Shown here: piece by piece, positions 1-10,644 of the stretch | How the letters are laid out: every line of letters starts with the position of its first letter | Position numbering within the stretch: the first letter of the stretch is position 1 | Source of the DNA: Pyxicephalus adspersus | Lineage: Eukaryota; Chordata; Amphibia; Anura; Pyxicephalidae | NCBI RefSeq assembly: GCF_032062135.1 | Contig: NC_092860.1 | Coordinates: forward strand, 1,969,100-2,033,099 | Direction: 5' to 3' | DNA: 64,000 bases | Made by a program: the position numbers and the translations under genes | The notes under the pieces: model-generated | What the model saw: the letters and a program-made list of their open reading frames with translations, nothing else | What the model was told of the DNA's origin: nothing | Databases searched by the model: none

Positions 1-199
1 GGCGCCATGTTGCTGGATTTTGAGTATGAATGTTTTTAATGGAATTTACAGTATATGGTGTTTTAATGTAACTACAATCAAATAGATTTGGATGCTATGT
101 CTAATTGTCTACTCCATGCACAAACACCATACACTTCTGCAATATAAGCATTTCAGAACCTTTTTGGCACATCTTTTAAAAAGCAAAATAAAAACAGAA

Positions 200-1545
200 T
201 GTAAGGCCCTGACCAGACACCAGTCCCCCACTCTCTCTTGGCCTTTAGTAAGCCCCCGCTCAGCCTCGGTATACTGGTTGCATCTCCCAGCACTCGGTTG
301 CACTTGGTTGCCCCCAGGACTTACTGTGTGAGATTGAGAAGATAGCATTCACTGTTTAATGGTTGTAATTAAATATAAGACTACTGACGTTTTGCATTTC
401 AACCACAAGATGTCGCTGTTTCTTAACACAGCTGAATAGGTTGCCAGTTTTCATATTGACAGGAAGTGTGGTTGTTCTAGAGAGGAAACAGGAAGGAGGA
501 GAGCAGACATCTTGCAAGGACTGGGTGTGTAAAAGAGAATCCATTCGCATCCAAGGGTCAGCGTGTTCCTAGAGACTCAGAAGCTGTGGCTGAGTGAAAC
601 TGACAACCATCCAAGGTAGATCCTGTCCAGAGGAAAGAGGATTGTTGTCCAGAAAGGCTGAGAGAAGCTGAGGAACCGAGAGCTGTTTGTCCTGCAGGAC
701 CTCATGTTTGCTGAAGAGACTTGTTGCTGTTTTTTTCAGTTTAAAGACATTGATGGATCCAGAACAAGACCCGGGTCAGTAAAATCGTGCACGCACCGCA
801 TTATAGGATTGGCGCCTGAAATACCAGAGACTGAGATTATACCTGCAATAGTTAGTGAGTTAGGGTCTATGTATGTGGCAGGTCATAATAACCAATCTTG
901 AAAAAGGACGCTGTGCTGACCTCTGGGGTGAATGTATTTAATGTGTTTTCTTTGGGTTATTGTTTGGAATTTTGTTTATTGTGATAGTATGCAGTAAAGT
1001 ACTTCCTGTTTTATATAAATTGGTGTCAGTGGGCTGCTTTTCCCTATTTGTGACTTCGCTGTATCCTAGAAAGCCCCCGGTACACGGCTTACAACTCCGC
1101 TAGGAATGGTGTCTGGGGATGGGCTGGCAGCAGACCAGGAGCCCACGGATAAACAGTACAGGAATACCAGGTGATCCAAAATACAAGCCAAGGTCAAACC
1201 GTGTAATCAGTCCATCAAGCAAGGTACAAGGGAGTAGGTACAGGTCAGTCCACGCGGAGTTCAATGGAATGTCAGGAAACAGGCAAAGGTTAGAACAGAA
1301 AACCCAGCTAGTGCTACAACAGGCACTAGTGACGGGGAGCAGGGAGGCCATAATGTCCAAACAGCCAATGGCCAATGGCAGCCCTGGTGGGGAGAGCCTA
1401 GGGCCCACGACCTGATGTTCTCCATGCAGCGAAGTGGTTTGGTGGCCACTAGGGTTGCTGACCCATCACCCCTGACTTAGACACTTAGACTCCATGCCCC
1501 AGGTAATCCTGTGTCACCTGCCAGGGGGTGCAGCCTTAACAGGCA
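200..1545 (-). mobile_element. Gypsy-type LTR (family A), split by another LTR
   Basis: Left part 200-324 and right part from 1088 to about 1545 align with the same LTR family seen at 38481, 40532 and 45418: it begins TGTAAGGCCCTG and shares AGCAAGCCCCCGCTCAG-like, GGTTGCCCCCAGGACTTAC and GGAATGGTGTCTGGG blocks. The gag-bearing copy at 38-41 kb shows that the coding direction is minus. No internal region adjoins it, so this is a solo LTR. The right end is approximate (CCTTAACA at 1541, or 1545). A possible 5-bp target duplication is CAGAA (195-199) against CAAAA after 1545, with one mismatch. Confidence 0.6.
325..1087. mobile_element. Second LTR inserted in the family A LTR
   Basis: This 763-bp block interrupts the family A LTR and is flanked on both sides by CTTAC (320-324 and 1088-1092). 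That five-base duplication is the size typical of Ty3/Gypsy integration. It starts TGTGTGAGATTG and ends near CCCCGGTACACGG, so the left end has the canonical TG but the right end is not a clean CA. Its sequence is unrelated to family A. The short open frames inside are unconvincing. It is most likely a solo LTR of another Gypsy family; the family name is not known to me. Confidence 0.6.
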
Positions 1546-2714
1546 CAAAATATATGAACAAAGGAGACTGCCACTCCCCAGATACAGGAACTATGAAGAA
1601 TAAATAAAGCATGATTGGGTAAACTAAAAAGTACTTTTGTAACACTACTTTTACTTAAAGTGTAATTAAACCCTGATAATGCAAAACAAGGTAATTGGTA
1701 ATTAGCTAATCACCACAGCATTTCTTTCTAACCAGCTTGCATTTGATTTATGTTCTTCCAACAATCTTACATTAATTGCCCCTCTTCCTGTTTTGGGTGG
1801 GTACATTGACTTACATAGTCCTATACCCGGCTTGAAACAATCCCAAAGTAAAAATGCTGCTTTCCCCCACAGCTTGGGTTTTCCCGCAAACTGAAGACAA
1901 AATCTACACACGTTCCTCCTACAATGCAAATAATGAACCGCAACTCTTACGTAAATGTTGTCCATTCATATACAACTACATGCCCTTTGTATAGTAGAGT
2001 GGATAATAGGAATGTAGTCCTAAACATTTTTTTTTAATCTTGAGTGCGAGCTTTGCTAGCCAGGAATTTAGGAAAGTGGACAGAAGCTGAAGCATTAGAC
2101 ATAAGATAGATTCTGAGGCTTTAAGCAATATTGCAAATGAGTGTAGCAGAATACATATAGTCAAAGTGAGAGCAGACCTGTGGCGAAAGGTAGAGTTATA
2201 CCGCCGGGTCAACAGCAGTCCCAAACTCCCCCATTAATGTGCATAGGGCCACTTTGGAACTATTTTTGCACATGAGTGCACATGGATGCTCCTGATTGCA
2301 GTCCAGTTACCAAAAGCAACATGTTGCTGTCTGACGAACTTGGTGAACCCATGTATTGGTTTGCTGCTTCCAGACACAGAAACTGCCAACCACACTGTTT
2401 CATCCTGCAGGTGTGAAAGAGCCCTTAAAGTGAATATAAAATTGTACACATGATAAAATGTTGTTTGCAATTTAAGCAATATTGCAAATGAGTGTAGCAG
2501 AATACATATAGTGAAAGTGAGAGAACATGAAGGGGGGAAAAAGATTAAGGGAATATGATCCCTGTATGTTCTAATACCTAGATTGATGCAATATAAGACA
2601 ATCATAAATTCGAGCCATTAGGCTTTTATCTCCATCTTTGGTCTTTGACCAGTTTACTTGATGCTGGGTAATTCACTACACACGGTAAATGTTAGTCTTT
2701 TATATCATGACTTA
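1546..2714. other. No gene seen; contains a 53-bp direct repeat
   Basis: AT-rich sequence without a convincing coding frame. The only clear structure is a direct repeat of about 53 bp at 2120-2173 and 2471-2524 with one mismatch, separated by about 300 bp of unrelated sequence. Confidence 0.7.
2120..2524. repeat. Pair of 53-bp direct repeats
   Basis: Both copies begin TTTAAGCAATATTGCAAATG and continue through GAATACATATAG to GTGAGAG, differing at one position (TCAAAG against TGAAAG). They are much longer than a target-site duplication, so a local duplication or a pair of element ends is more likely. Confidence 0.75.
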
Positions 2715-3025
2715 GGCTATGTACATCCGTCAGATGATTCTTGTCCAATTCTCGCCTCAGGTCCAGAATCTGACGTCTGTACAGTGGCCATCTGACGTCA
2801 TTCATGGATCCATCCTGGCGGATTCACAAACGACGAAAGACTAAGGACCGCAATGCAAGTGAAGGGGAGAGAGCAAAGCAGGGTGCCGCTCGCTCGTTCT
2901 CCCCCTCCTCTCTCCATGGAGCAGAATGACTCTTTATGTACAACACTCTTTCATGCATCTTTCAGTCTTTTGTCGTTGGAAAGGATCTTTCATGAATGAC
3001 AAAAATCTAATGTGTTTATGTAGCC
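2715..3025. mobile_element. MITE, Harbinger-like, about 310 bp
   Basis: The left end GGCTATGTACATCCGTCAGA and the right end (reverse complement GGCTACATAAACACATTAGA) form imperfect inverted repeats of about 28 bp. The flanks are TTA (2712-2714) and GTA (3026-3028), compatible with a three-base TWA-type duplication with one change. It contains several TGACGTCA-like CpG motifs. Right-end relatives lie at about 27290-27395 and 27975-28045. It encodes no protein. Confidence 0.5.
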
Positions 3026-3376
3026 GTACATTTAACAACATTTCTTGTCTTTGTCACACAGTCCATTGAATTATAATCTTGTCCACCCCTGCTGAAGCAT
3101 TGTTTGTGAAACACAGTGAGTGAAAAGACAACAAAATAAGTGGGGTATGTGGATATAGTTTATTCTTTATTGAGAAGCATCAAATGTATAATTTATTGGT
3201 TTCATTTAATACCATGAGGATAAACTTCTTCCTTAGTGTGCTTTTTAATAAATGATTTATGTTTGAAATTTTCATATATCATTCATCTTCTGCTCAATTT
3301 GGCCAATATTAGGATCCATACATCTGTTCACATCTCAAATTTAGGATATGAGTTTCTTGTCTCTTGGAAAGTAAAG
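3026..3376. other. No feature seen
   Basis: AT-rich spacer between two MITEs; no coding frame, RNA gene or repeat recognised. Confidence 0.6.
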
Positions 3377-3378
3377 TA

Positions 3379-3927
3379 CCGTATTTTTTGCCATATAAGA
3401 CGCACTTTTTCTTCCCCAAAACTGGGGGGGAAAAGTTAGTGCGTCCTATACAACAAATGTGTTAAAAAAAATAATTAAAATATTATACTCACCCGATACC
3501 CGATCCTGCGTGTGTCTCTGGCTGCAGCAGCGTCTGTCTCCTCGTCTCTCCTCTGCCAGCATCGTGTTTTCTCCTGTCTGTAAAGCAAAGCGAAAGAAGC
3601 CGGCACAGCGCCACCTGCTGTTCCCTGTCCTAACTGCCGTACAATAGAAAAAAAGCACAGAGTGATCAGAAGGGGAATTTGAATGACAGAGTGATCAGAA
3701 GGGGAGTTTGAATGACAGAGTGATCAGAAAGGGAATTTGAAAGGTACAGAGTGATCAGAAAGGGAATTTGAATGGCACATGAGTGATCAGAAGGGGAATA
3801 CCGGTATGAATGGCACATGAGTGATCAGAAGGGGAATAATCTTTCAGAATCTTTTTTTCTAGATTTTCCTCCTTTAAAATTGGGTGCGTCTTATATTCCG
3901 GAGCGTCTTATACGGCGAAAAATACGG
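3379..3927 (+). mobile_element. CCGTATTTTT-ended MITE, copy 1
   Basis: Flanked by TA (3377-3378, 3928-3929). The ends CCGTATTTTTTGCCATATAA and, read on the other strand, CCGTATTTTTCGCCGTATAA form inverted repeats. Sub-terminal AAGACGCACTTTTTCTTCCC and GGTGCGTCTTATATTCCG blocks follow, and a short-period minisatellite fills the right half. Other copies are at 9020-9538 (inverted) and 17945-18578. It has no transposase; the TA duplication suggests mobilisation by a Tc1/mariner-type enzyme, which is an inference. Confidence 0.8.
3660..3836 (+). repeat. Minisatellite inside MITE copy 1
   Basis: Six imperfect units of about 29-37 bp, each built on GAGTGATCAGAAGGGGAAT followed by a variable TTGAATGRCAC-like stretch. 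The same array occurs in the other two MITE copies with different unit counts. Confidence 0.8.
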
Positions 3928-3944
3928 TACTTTCCTGTAATAAA

Positions 3945-4680
3945 AGAGAAATAGACTGCAGAGATGGAGACATTATCCTGCCCCTGTACAAAGCATTGGT
4001 CACACCACATCTGGAATATGCAGTCCAGTTTTGGGCCCCAGTTCACAAAAAGGACATTGTGGGATTGGAGAGAGTGCAGAGAAGGACAACTAAACTAATA
4101 AAAGGAATGGAGGAGCTCCGCTATGAGGAGAGATTAGCTGAACTGAATCTATTCTCCCTTGAGAAGAGACGTTTAAGGAGGGATATGATCACTCTGTATA
4201 AATATATAAATGGTCCATATAGAGAACTCTCTTCCTGATTATTCACTTTGAGATCATTACAAAGCACAAGGGGGCGCTCTTCGTGTCTGGAGAAGATTAA
4301 GCTCCGGATAAGGAAGGGATTCTTCACTGTAAGGTCTGTGAAAATGTGGAATCGGCTCCCTCAGGAAGTAGTTTCAGCAAGTTCTAAAGATTACTTTAAG
4401 AAAAAGCTGGATGATTTCTAGAAGCACAGAATATAACTGGGGAATTAAGCTTTAAAGTAAAAAAAAAAAGAGACTGCTGATCCAGGGAACATCCGATTGT
4501 CTCATGGGATCAGGAAGGAATTGTTTCCACTGATGGAGGAATTGTACCCGGGTTTAGAAGGGTTTTTGCCTTCCTCCGGACCAACTATATCTATAGTGTT
4601 TTATATCTGGGATATGATTATTTCCCTAATAGTTAAACTTGATAGACATATATTTTTTCAACCTATGTAACTATGTAAAA
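3945..4680 (+). mobile_element. LINE 3' end, CR1/L2-like, 5'-truncated
   Basis: Contains the end of a reverse-transcriptase ORF (3961-4420) and then a 3' untranslated tail with GGATCAGGAAGGAATT, TTTTTGCCTTCCTCCGGACC and a TTGATAGACATA motif near 4640, ending in AACCTATGTAACTATGTA. This arrangement is typical of non-LTR elements of the CR1/L2 group in fish and amphibians. Only the last part of the element is present, as expected from incomplete reverse transcription. The left boundary almost touches the MITE that ends at 3927. Confidence 0.75.
3961..4420 (+). pseudogene. LINE ORF2 C-terminal remnant
   Basis: The frame from 3961 reads through RDGDIILPLYKALVTPHLEY, RVQRRTTKLIKG, then YEERLAELNLFSLEKRRLRR and DMITLYKYING. 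This is the conserved segment after the reverse-transcriptase palm of CR1/L2-like LINEs. A stop at about 4236 breaks it; downstream, in another frame, MWNRLPQEVVSAS and the terminal FKKKLDDF can still be read. A frameshift plus the missing 5' part make it non-functional. The shorter frame starting at 3996 is just the first methionine, not a true start. Confidence 0.75.
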
Positions 4681-4724
4681 CTTGGGTAAAATGTTCAGTA
4701 TTGTATACCACTTTATAGGGAAAG

Positions 4725-5010
4725 TTGGGAGCCCTACTCCCTGAGCGGTAACCCCGAGTGTGGGTAGAAAAAAGATGCTAAAAGCGGTAACCCCGAGTCA
4801 CACTGAGGATGGGTAAACCTATGGGAAGTGATAGTAAATTACTACTTACCTGATCCGCGGGCTTCCCGTGATGTCCTTCTCCGTGATGTCCGTCTTCTTT
4901 CTTCCTCCGGCCGGCTTCCTCTGCACTCGATGAGTTACCAGGGAAATTCCCGGTGATGCCGGTGCGCGAGAACGTTGCCGGCGGGGTGGACGTGGCAGAA
5001 ATTCAAATTC
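4725..5010 (-). repeat. GC-rich repeat with splice-donor-like motif
   Basis: Includes two copies of AGCGGTAACCCCGAGT (about 4745 and 4782). The minus strand of about 4840-4855 reads GCGGATCAGGTAAGTAG, a perfect-looking 5' splice site. This resembles the right ends of the promoter-like repeats at 17345, 30585 and 42700, although the body differs. Boundaries are approximate. Confidence 0.4.
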
Positions 5011-5478
5011 ATATCTGAATCCAAAAACAAGAATGTTTTCAATTGCAGCTTACCAGTCCATGAATGTCAAGCTGCATTAGTTTTCTTTTTTTCTCTATTC
5101 ACTATTTATGGGGCGGGCATGGCTGCCATGCAGGCTGGACTTGAAACGTCTTCTTTGGTTCATTTCTATAACATAGGGGACTGACATTACATCAATATAC
5201 ACAATACAATGAAGAATCTTTATGTCTTTTCTGATGGGTGGAAAGGACACCACATTTCTGGAAACATCAACAGGTTTTTTTTTCTGTAGTTGCTGCAAAA
5301 AGTATGAATGTAAAAATGAATGTATGAATGAAAAAAAAAGAATACATCCATCACATTTTTGTATTGGTGTATAGATAAAATTAAAGCTGTCAATCAACAG
5401 ATCAATACAACAGCCAATACGTAATCCCAGAAAACTCAGCCGCAGCTGTGGCGCTAACTGGCTGATGGAAAAATACTC
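5011..5478. other. No feature seen
   Basis: No convincing coding frame. A run of T (about 5276-5283) and AT-rich sequence only. Confidence 0.55.
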
Positions 5479-5860
5479 GTAGCCATGGTAACAACTGGAG
5501 CAAAGCAGTTTATCATAGTAATGTGGAAGTTGTCATGGAAAGCAGTTGATGTAAAGGCGATTTCCATGGAAACCTGTTTTAAAGACTCAGTAAGCCGTGA
5601 TATCTGTCAAAATGAAACCCTTATAGTACACAATATCATTGCTGAATCCAAAGGTTCAACCTGACAGCTAGTGACTTGGCATTTTCCATAGGAGAGGGTA
5701 AAGCAATCTCCATGTTTGACTCCAATGAATATTTATTGAAAAATTGACATAGTACAAAGTATTCTGTTGCCTTGGTGATTACTACATGAGTTGCCATAGT
5801 AACCCCCTCACCACTGCCATGGTAACAGACCTATTTCCTTCAACTGGTTTCTGTGGCAAC
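5479..5860. promoter_or_regulatory. Cluster of RFX X-box-like motifs
   Basis: Seven near-palindromic sites resembling the RFX consensus GTNRCC(N)RGYAAC lie within about 380 bp. Full matches: GTAGCCATGGTAAC (5479-5492) and GTTGCCATAGTAAC (5790-5803). One mismatch: ACTGCCATGGTAAC (5813-5826). Weaker: GTTGTCATGGAAAG (5529), TTTCCATGGAAAC (5561), GTTGCCTTGGTGATT (5766) and GTTTCTGTGGCAAC (5847). The family link is to RFX-type winged-helix factors. It may instead be decay of an old tandem repeat, since spacing of about 40-45 bp recurs between the first three sites. Confidence 0.35.
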
Positions 5861-5907
5861 AGGCTTACTCAGAAAATGACAGCAGCAAATCATTTAGCTG
5901 TAACATA

Positions 5908-6115
5908 AAGCGGAACCCTGGGGTTACTCCAGAGATTGCTGGAGTTCCTTGAGCTATCTGTAAGGGTGACATTCTTCCCACTGCCCAGTAATGAAAGAGG
6001 CATTCTTCCTACTGACCCCACACCAATGTACTGTGATTTGTGGTTACACTAACTATAGTAAAGTTTCCCTGGAAGATCTGAAAGTTATTTCAATCGGTTC
6101 CCGTGTACAAAAGTT
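5908..6115 (+). repeat. hAT-type element fragment
   Basis: GGTTCCTTGAGC-like, CTGTAAGGGTGACATTCTTC, TACTGTGATTTGTGG and TTCCCTGGAAGATCTGAAAG blocks match the more complete element at 59959-60861. The terminal CAGTG...CAACC end is not visible, so it is a truncated or diverged copy. Confidence 0.45.
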
Positions 6116-6514
6116 TGATTAACACTGTCACAGAGACTCTACATTCTACCACTGGAGTCATTTTAATGTAAAAAAAAAATAGAAATTTCAAAAATTGCTT
6201 AGCTCATAGAATATATTACTTTGTTTTTTGCTGTAAATAATCAATTTTATGTGTTGCCCATTCACACCAATGATATTGAAATCTTATATTATAACTGTAC
6301 ATTTGGGACTGAAGCTTTATTTTGCACAAAACAGATTTTTTAATGTAAATAATTATCCATCAGACATTGATCATCCCAGCACATAAAGCTTGCTGCTCAT
6401 TTTATATCCTCATTTATATTTATTATATATATTTTATGTTCTTATTATGGGTTTGCAGTATGTACCATCTAGTGGTGAATGAGTATAATACATCTGGTGA
6501 TTGGACCTGTACTG
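6116..6514. other. No feature seen
   Basis: AT-rich sequence; no repeat or coding frame recognised. Confidence 0.55.
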
Positions 6515-6845
6515 AGAGTAAATTCTTTTCTTCTTCATCCTTCTTCTTGTTCATTTCTTCTTTCCTCTCATACTTCTTACTTCTTCCCCTCCTTCTCTTC
6601 TTCCTCTTGCGCCTTGTTTTTCTCATTTTTATCCTTCTTGCCCTTTTCTCCTTCTCCTTCTTTTCTTTCTCCTTCTTCTCGTTCTTCTCTTTCTTCTTCT
6701 TCCCTCTTTCTCCTTTTTCCTCTTCTCTTTCTCGTTCTTCCCTCGTTCTCCATCTCCTTCTTCTTTTTCTTCTTCTCGTTTTCCTTCTCCTTCTCTCCCA
6801 TCTGTATTCTACTCTTCCTCTCTTCCACTTTCCACTACTCCCCCC
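6515..6845. repeat. Polypyrimidine tract, degenerate (TTC)n/(CTTCTC)n
   Basis: About 330 bp in which the plus strand is almost entirely C and T, with TTCTTC, CTCCTT and TTTCTCC motifs. Open frames on both strands here (Ser/Phe/Leu-rich, or Lys/Glu/Arg-rich on the other strand) come from composition, not from genes. Such tracts can form triplex DNA. Confidence 0.9.
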
Positions 6846-7627
6846 ATTTTCCAGTCTTGGGAACTGATAGGAAATTTCAGTAACATAGAACAATTCAATA
6901 CAAAACTACAAAACCCATTTACCTAGTGGTCTGTGGATTACACTCCTAATGACAACTGCATCATCCCTGTATGGGTGTCATGGTACAAAGCCATAAAAAA
7001 ACTTTATTATTGGAAATTGAAGACACAAATTAAAACTTAGAAAATCCACACCACCATAAGCAAAAATTGTAAATTTATTAATATGTGCAGAATCAATAAT
7101 ATACCCAAAACAAGACACTAGCAAACAAAAACAGCCAAAATATGAAATGGCGTACTAGAAATAACTATATTTGGGTACAGAGTTACACCATGACAACATT
7201 TTAATATTAGCACATGCAGGGGGGCAGAGAGTGATGGCACTGTGTACATCTGCCCTTTTTATGATCCGCCCTTTCTGCCCCCCAGGACTTGCTCTATGTC
7301 AGGTTTTTGTACTTGTACCTTTACATATCTACACAGCAACCCTAAACCTTTACCTCTTGTCCCCAGCTCATTTATAAGCCAATTTTGCCCCTATTCCATC
7401 CCAGCATATTCTGTGTGTGGATGGGGGGCTGAGGGTCCTATATGGGGGGGGGGGGGGGGGTCAAAAAGGAGTAGCGGAGGATCTATTACTTCATTTCCTT
7501 ACAATAATACCAACTTTAGGATATATTTTTACCAGCTGCCCAGCAATAAGAGACACAATATTACCAACCATGCACTCTGTAAACAGTGCTGTATCTTGAA
7601 TTCTGTTCTAAATGAAAACACTGTAGC
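6846..7627. other. No gene seen; 18-base G run at 7444-7461
   Basis: Unremarkable sequence apart from an uninterrupted run of 18 G. Short frames across it are glycine artefacts. Confidence 0.65.
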
Positions 7628-7822
7628 TTACACTGCAAACAGTATGTTGTATTTTATTCTTCTGATCTCTGCATTGTTTATACCCCATGGTGTACATTAT
7701 TCTCCCTTCTCTGCATTGTGCACACTGTGTTGTACTTTATTCTACTGACCCCCGCATTGTATACACTATATTGTATGTTATACTTCTAACCTCCGCATTG
7801 TATATGCTATGTTGTACATTAT
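7628..7822 (+). repeat. 41-bp minisatellite, about 5 units
   Basis: Diverged tandem units of 41-42 bp share the pattern CYGCATTGTNTACACTATNTTGTACNTTATTCTNCTGACCT. Clear unit starts are at CTGCATTGTTTATACC, CTGCATTGTGCACACTG, CCGCATTGTATACACTA and CCGCATTGTATATGCTA. No coding potential. Confidence 0.75.
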
Positions 7823-8038
7823 AAGCCTACCGTTTTACCAATGCAGACCTAGCTAAAAGTGGGCCCCTGTGCAAAACTAACTTGCCACCCCTTTCTTTGT
7901 GTAGCTGACTTAAGGTTGTAAAGGGTGCGGGGGCCTTGGGCAGCAGTACATGTTACACCTCCAAATGTCCGCCCCTTCTCATTCTTTACACTATGGCATC
8001 AGTTACATAGTCCTTACTGATGCATTCTGTAAGCTGGG

Positions 8039-8714
8039 TGTCACACTTACCTCTTCCTTGCTAAAGTGCAGACTCCTTTCTCCTGCACATAAGGGCAATT
8101 CTGAGCCCAGACTTGCCTGCACTTTCAGATTTGATCAATATCGCTCCTCCCACCAGCCAATCAGGAAATAGCCTCTTAACCACCCTTAAGTATTTAGCAG
8201 TCTCAAGCACAGCACTCTGTGTTTATGCAAAGTGTCTCCATTGCTGCCAACCCCCTAGCTCTGCTGAGCACTTTGTTTACACCTGCTGTTTAATTCAGTG
8301 CTTTCCCTGTCCAGCTCCAATGTTAATCCCTTGTTGCCCAGTCTGGTATTTCCCTGCCTGTTCCCTTGTGCTGTTCCAGTGTTCCTCTGTGTCAGCAGTA
8401 TCCTGCGGTGGCCCCTATGGCACCAGTGTCTATTTCCCGGATTTCTGATATTTGACCCCTGGCTTGTTCCTGACCTCTATTGCTTGCTGCCTGCCTTGAC
8501 CCAGGCCTTCCTGGACAATTCTCCTGCCTAGTGATTTGGTACCGTGCATCTTCCTGCTCATCTGGGGTGCCCAAGGACCTCAACCTGGCGGCAGCCAGCA
8601 GAGCAACATCCTCACCACTAGAGGCTCTGGATCTGGTTAATACTCAGACTCTGTGCCTTGGCACTTCTGTGAAAGCCATAGCGCCCTCTAGAGGCTGTCT
8701 CCCCAAGCGTAACA
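8039..8714 (+). mobile_element. Solo LTR, 676 bp
   Basis: Starts TGTCACACTTACC and ends CCAAGCGTAACA, the TG...CA form of LTRs. The five flanking bases are CTGGG (8034-8038) and CTGAG (8715-8719), a target duplication with one change. On the plus strand, GCCAATCAGG (CAAT-like) is followed by TTAAGTATTTAG (TATA-like), so plus is the likely sense. The T/C-rich, Ser/Pro/Cys-coding sequence downstream is typical of amphibian Gypsy LTRs. Unrelated to family A. Short frames inside are not genes. Confidence 0.65.
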
Positions 8715-9019
8715 CTGAGCTGTACATTACATACTACTGATCAAAGTGTTTATTGTCTCAAGAGTTGCAGATTCTTAAATAGCCCTCAAGTGTTTTAATA
8801 ACAATCTTTTCTTTAAGGTAAGCTAAAACAAAACAAAAAAGTCAAGTCATTTAATGAAAGAATGTTTTCATAGCTATCTGGTCCTAGGGTTTATGTGCAT
8901 CTGTAACACTATCCCTTCTGGCAATGTAATTGCAGAATATTTTTTGGGTACAAGGATAGTTGCAAACACTGTGTAGCCTACACTATAACCCTGGCCCTTT
9001 CATTAACACACAATATGTA

Positions 9020-9538
9020 CCGTATCTTTCGCCGTATAAGACGCTCCGGAATATAAGACGCACCCAACTTTAAAGGAGGAAAATCTAGAAAAAAAAAGAT
9101 TCTGAAAGATTATTCCCCTTCTGATCACTCATGTGCCATTCAAATTCCCCTTCTGATCACTCATGTGCCATTCAAATTCCCCTTCTGATCACTCATGTGC
9201 CATTCAAATTCCCCTTCTGATCACTCTGTGNNNNNNNNNNNNNNNNNNNNNNNNNNNNNNNNNNNNNNNNNNNNNNNNNNNNNNNNNNNNNNNNNNNNNN
9301 NNNNNNNNNNNNNNNNNNNNNNNNNNNNNNNNNNNNNNNNNNNNNNNNNNNNNNNNNNNNNNNNNNNNNNNNNNNNNNNNNNNNNNNNNNNNAGAGGAGA
9401 GGAGACACACGCAGGATCGGGTATCGGGTGAGTATCTTATTTTAATTATTTTATAACACATTTGTCGTATAGGACGCACCAACTTTCCCCCCCAGTTTTG
9501 GGGAAGAAAAAGTGCGTCTTATACGGCAAAAAATACGG
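9020..9538 (-). mobile_element. CCGTATTTTT-ended MITE, copy 2 (inverted, gapped)
   Basis: Flanked by TA (9018-9019, 9539-9540). It runs in the opposite direction to copies 1 and 3: CCGTATCTTTCGCCGTATAA leads into the AAGACGCTCC end, then four minisatellite units on the minus strand, an N gap (9231-9392), and finally the AAGTGCGTCTTATACGGC end. The gap begins inside the tandem array. Confidence 0.75.
9231..9392. other. Assembly gap, 162 N
   Basis: Run of N inside MITE copy 2, starting within its minisatellite. Open frames crossing it have no meaning. Confidence 0.99.
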
Positions 9539-9540
9539 TA

Positions 9541-10644
9541 ATACCTTGTAGCAGTGTAAACCTTTTCCTTTTTGCTTTGTTGAAATTGAGCTGTCTGTGA
9601 ATAGATATTTTGGTCTTAAAAATTCCCAGGTGGAAATCAGTTACTGCCATTGAAACACATGGACCTGGAAGATTTCCACGAAGGACTGTTTGAGGGAATG
9701 TGTCATTCCCTGTTTTTTATAAAGACCTATAGCAGCCTATGATAGTTTTATTTGTAATATTCAAGCACTCTCTATACCATATAAATGCTGGCTGGTAGAG
9801 TCCACTTTTTTCTGTACTTGGACTGTCTTTACTTTTTATATGTACCGTATTTAGAATAAGCTGCAATGCCTAATAATTCATGCCCCATTCTCTATACTTT
9901 TCCACTTAATGGCTGACCTTCCATGTTGCCTTTTTTCACACCTGAGCACCTATCTACTGTATGGTCCTATTCACTAGTAACACTTAATGTAATAATGACA
10001 ATAATGTAACAATCCTGTTTTCTCAGGGTTTTTAAGACATGAGGACCCATTAGTACATAAAGGGAAGTAATTTTATTTTTCATAAATCTATTATAAATAA
10101 TGAAACATAAATAACTTATTGTATGCCTGCATTAAAACAAGTTTGATTATGTAATGGAAGAGCAGCTGTAGCAAGGTAGGAAAGAGGAATGACAGGGGCA
10201 GTTCTTAATGTAGTTGCTTATCTAAAATTAAAACAGTTCTTATATGTGCCACTAGATGGTGACATTTCTCAAAGATAAAATGCAATTACATGAGCAAATC
10301 AATCATTCTGAAGTTTCATCACTTTTAAAAAAGTATTCTGCAGGAGATCCACCCAGCACTTTACAAGTTCCTATTGGTTAAGAGTTTACATCCCTGTGGA
10401 AGGGGTATACATGCTTGCATGTAACTGCAGTACACTCTTACTATGTTTCAGACAGCAAAAGATAAAAGATCCCTGACTTAAACCAACATTTTCCCCAGCA
10501 AGTAAACATAAGACATCCAATAAACCAAAGACTGTGAGTTATCCTAATCCATTGATAGAAGGGCAAGCTCCAGAGCCAACATTAGGAGCAATCTAATTCT
10601 AAGGTCCTGTGGGCTAATAACACAGTTTTGTCAGGTTTCCCTTC
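9541..10644. other. No gene seen; possible short palindromic element at about 9600-9728
   Basis: GGTCTTAAAAATTCCC at the left and TCCCTGTTTTTTATAAAGACC-type sequence at the right (about 9613 and 9706) suggest a small inverted-repeat element related to 14404-14520. The rest shows nothing recognisable. Confidence 0.45.

Noticed and set aside
6367..6893. Overlapping long frames (Ser/Phe/Leu-rich on plus, Lys/Glu/Arg-rich on minus)
   Set aside because: They arise from the polypyrimidine tract at 6515-6845; no stop codons occur because of composition, and all frames are open on both strands.
9841..9855. TACCGTATTTAG resembling the end of the CCGTATTTTT MITE
   Set aside because: Only about 9 bases match, with none of the sub-terminal AAGACGC sequence; treated as coincidence.
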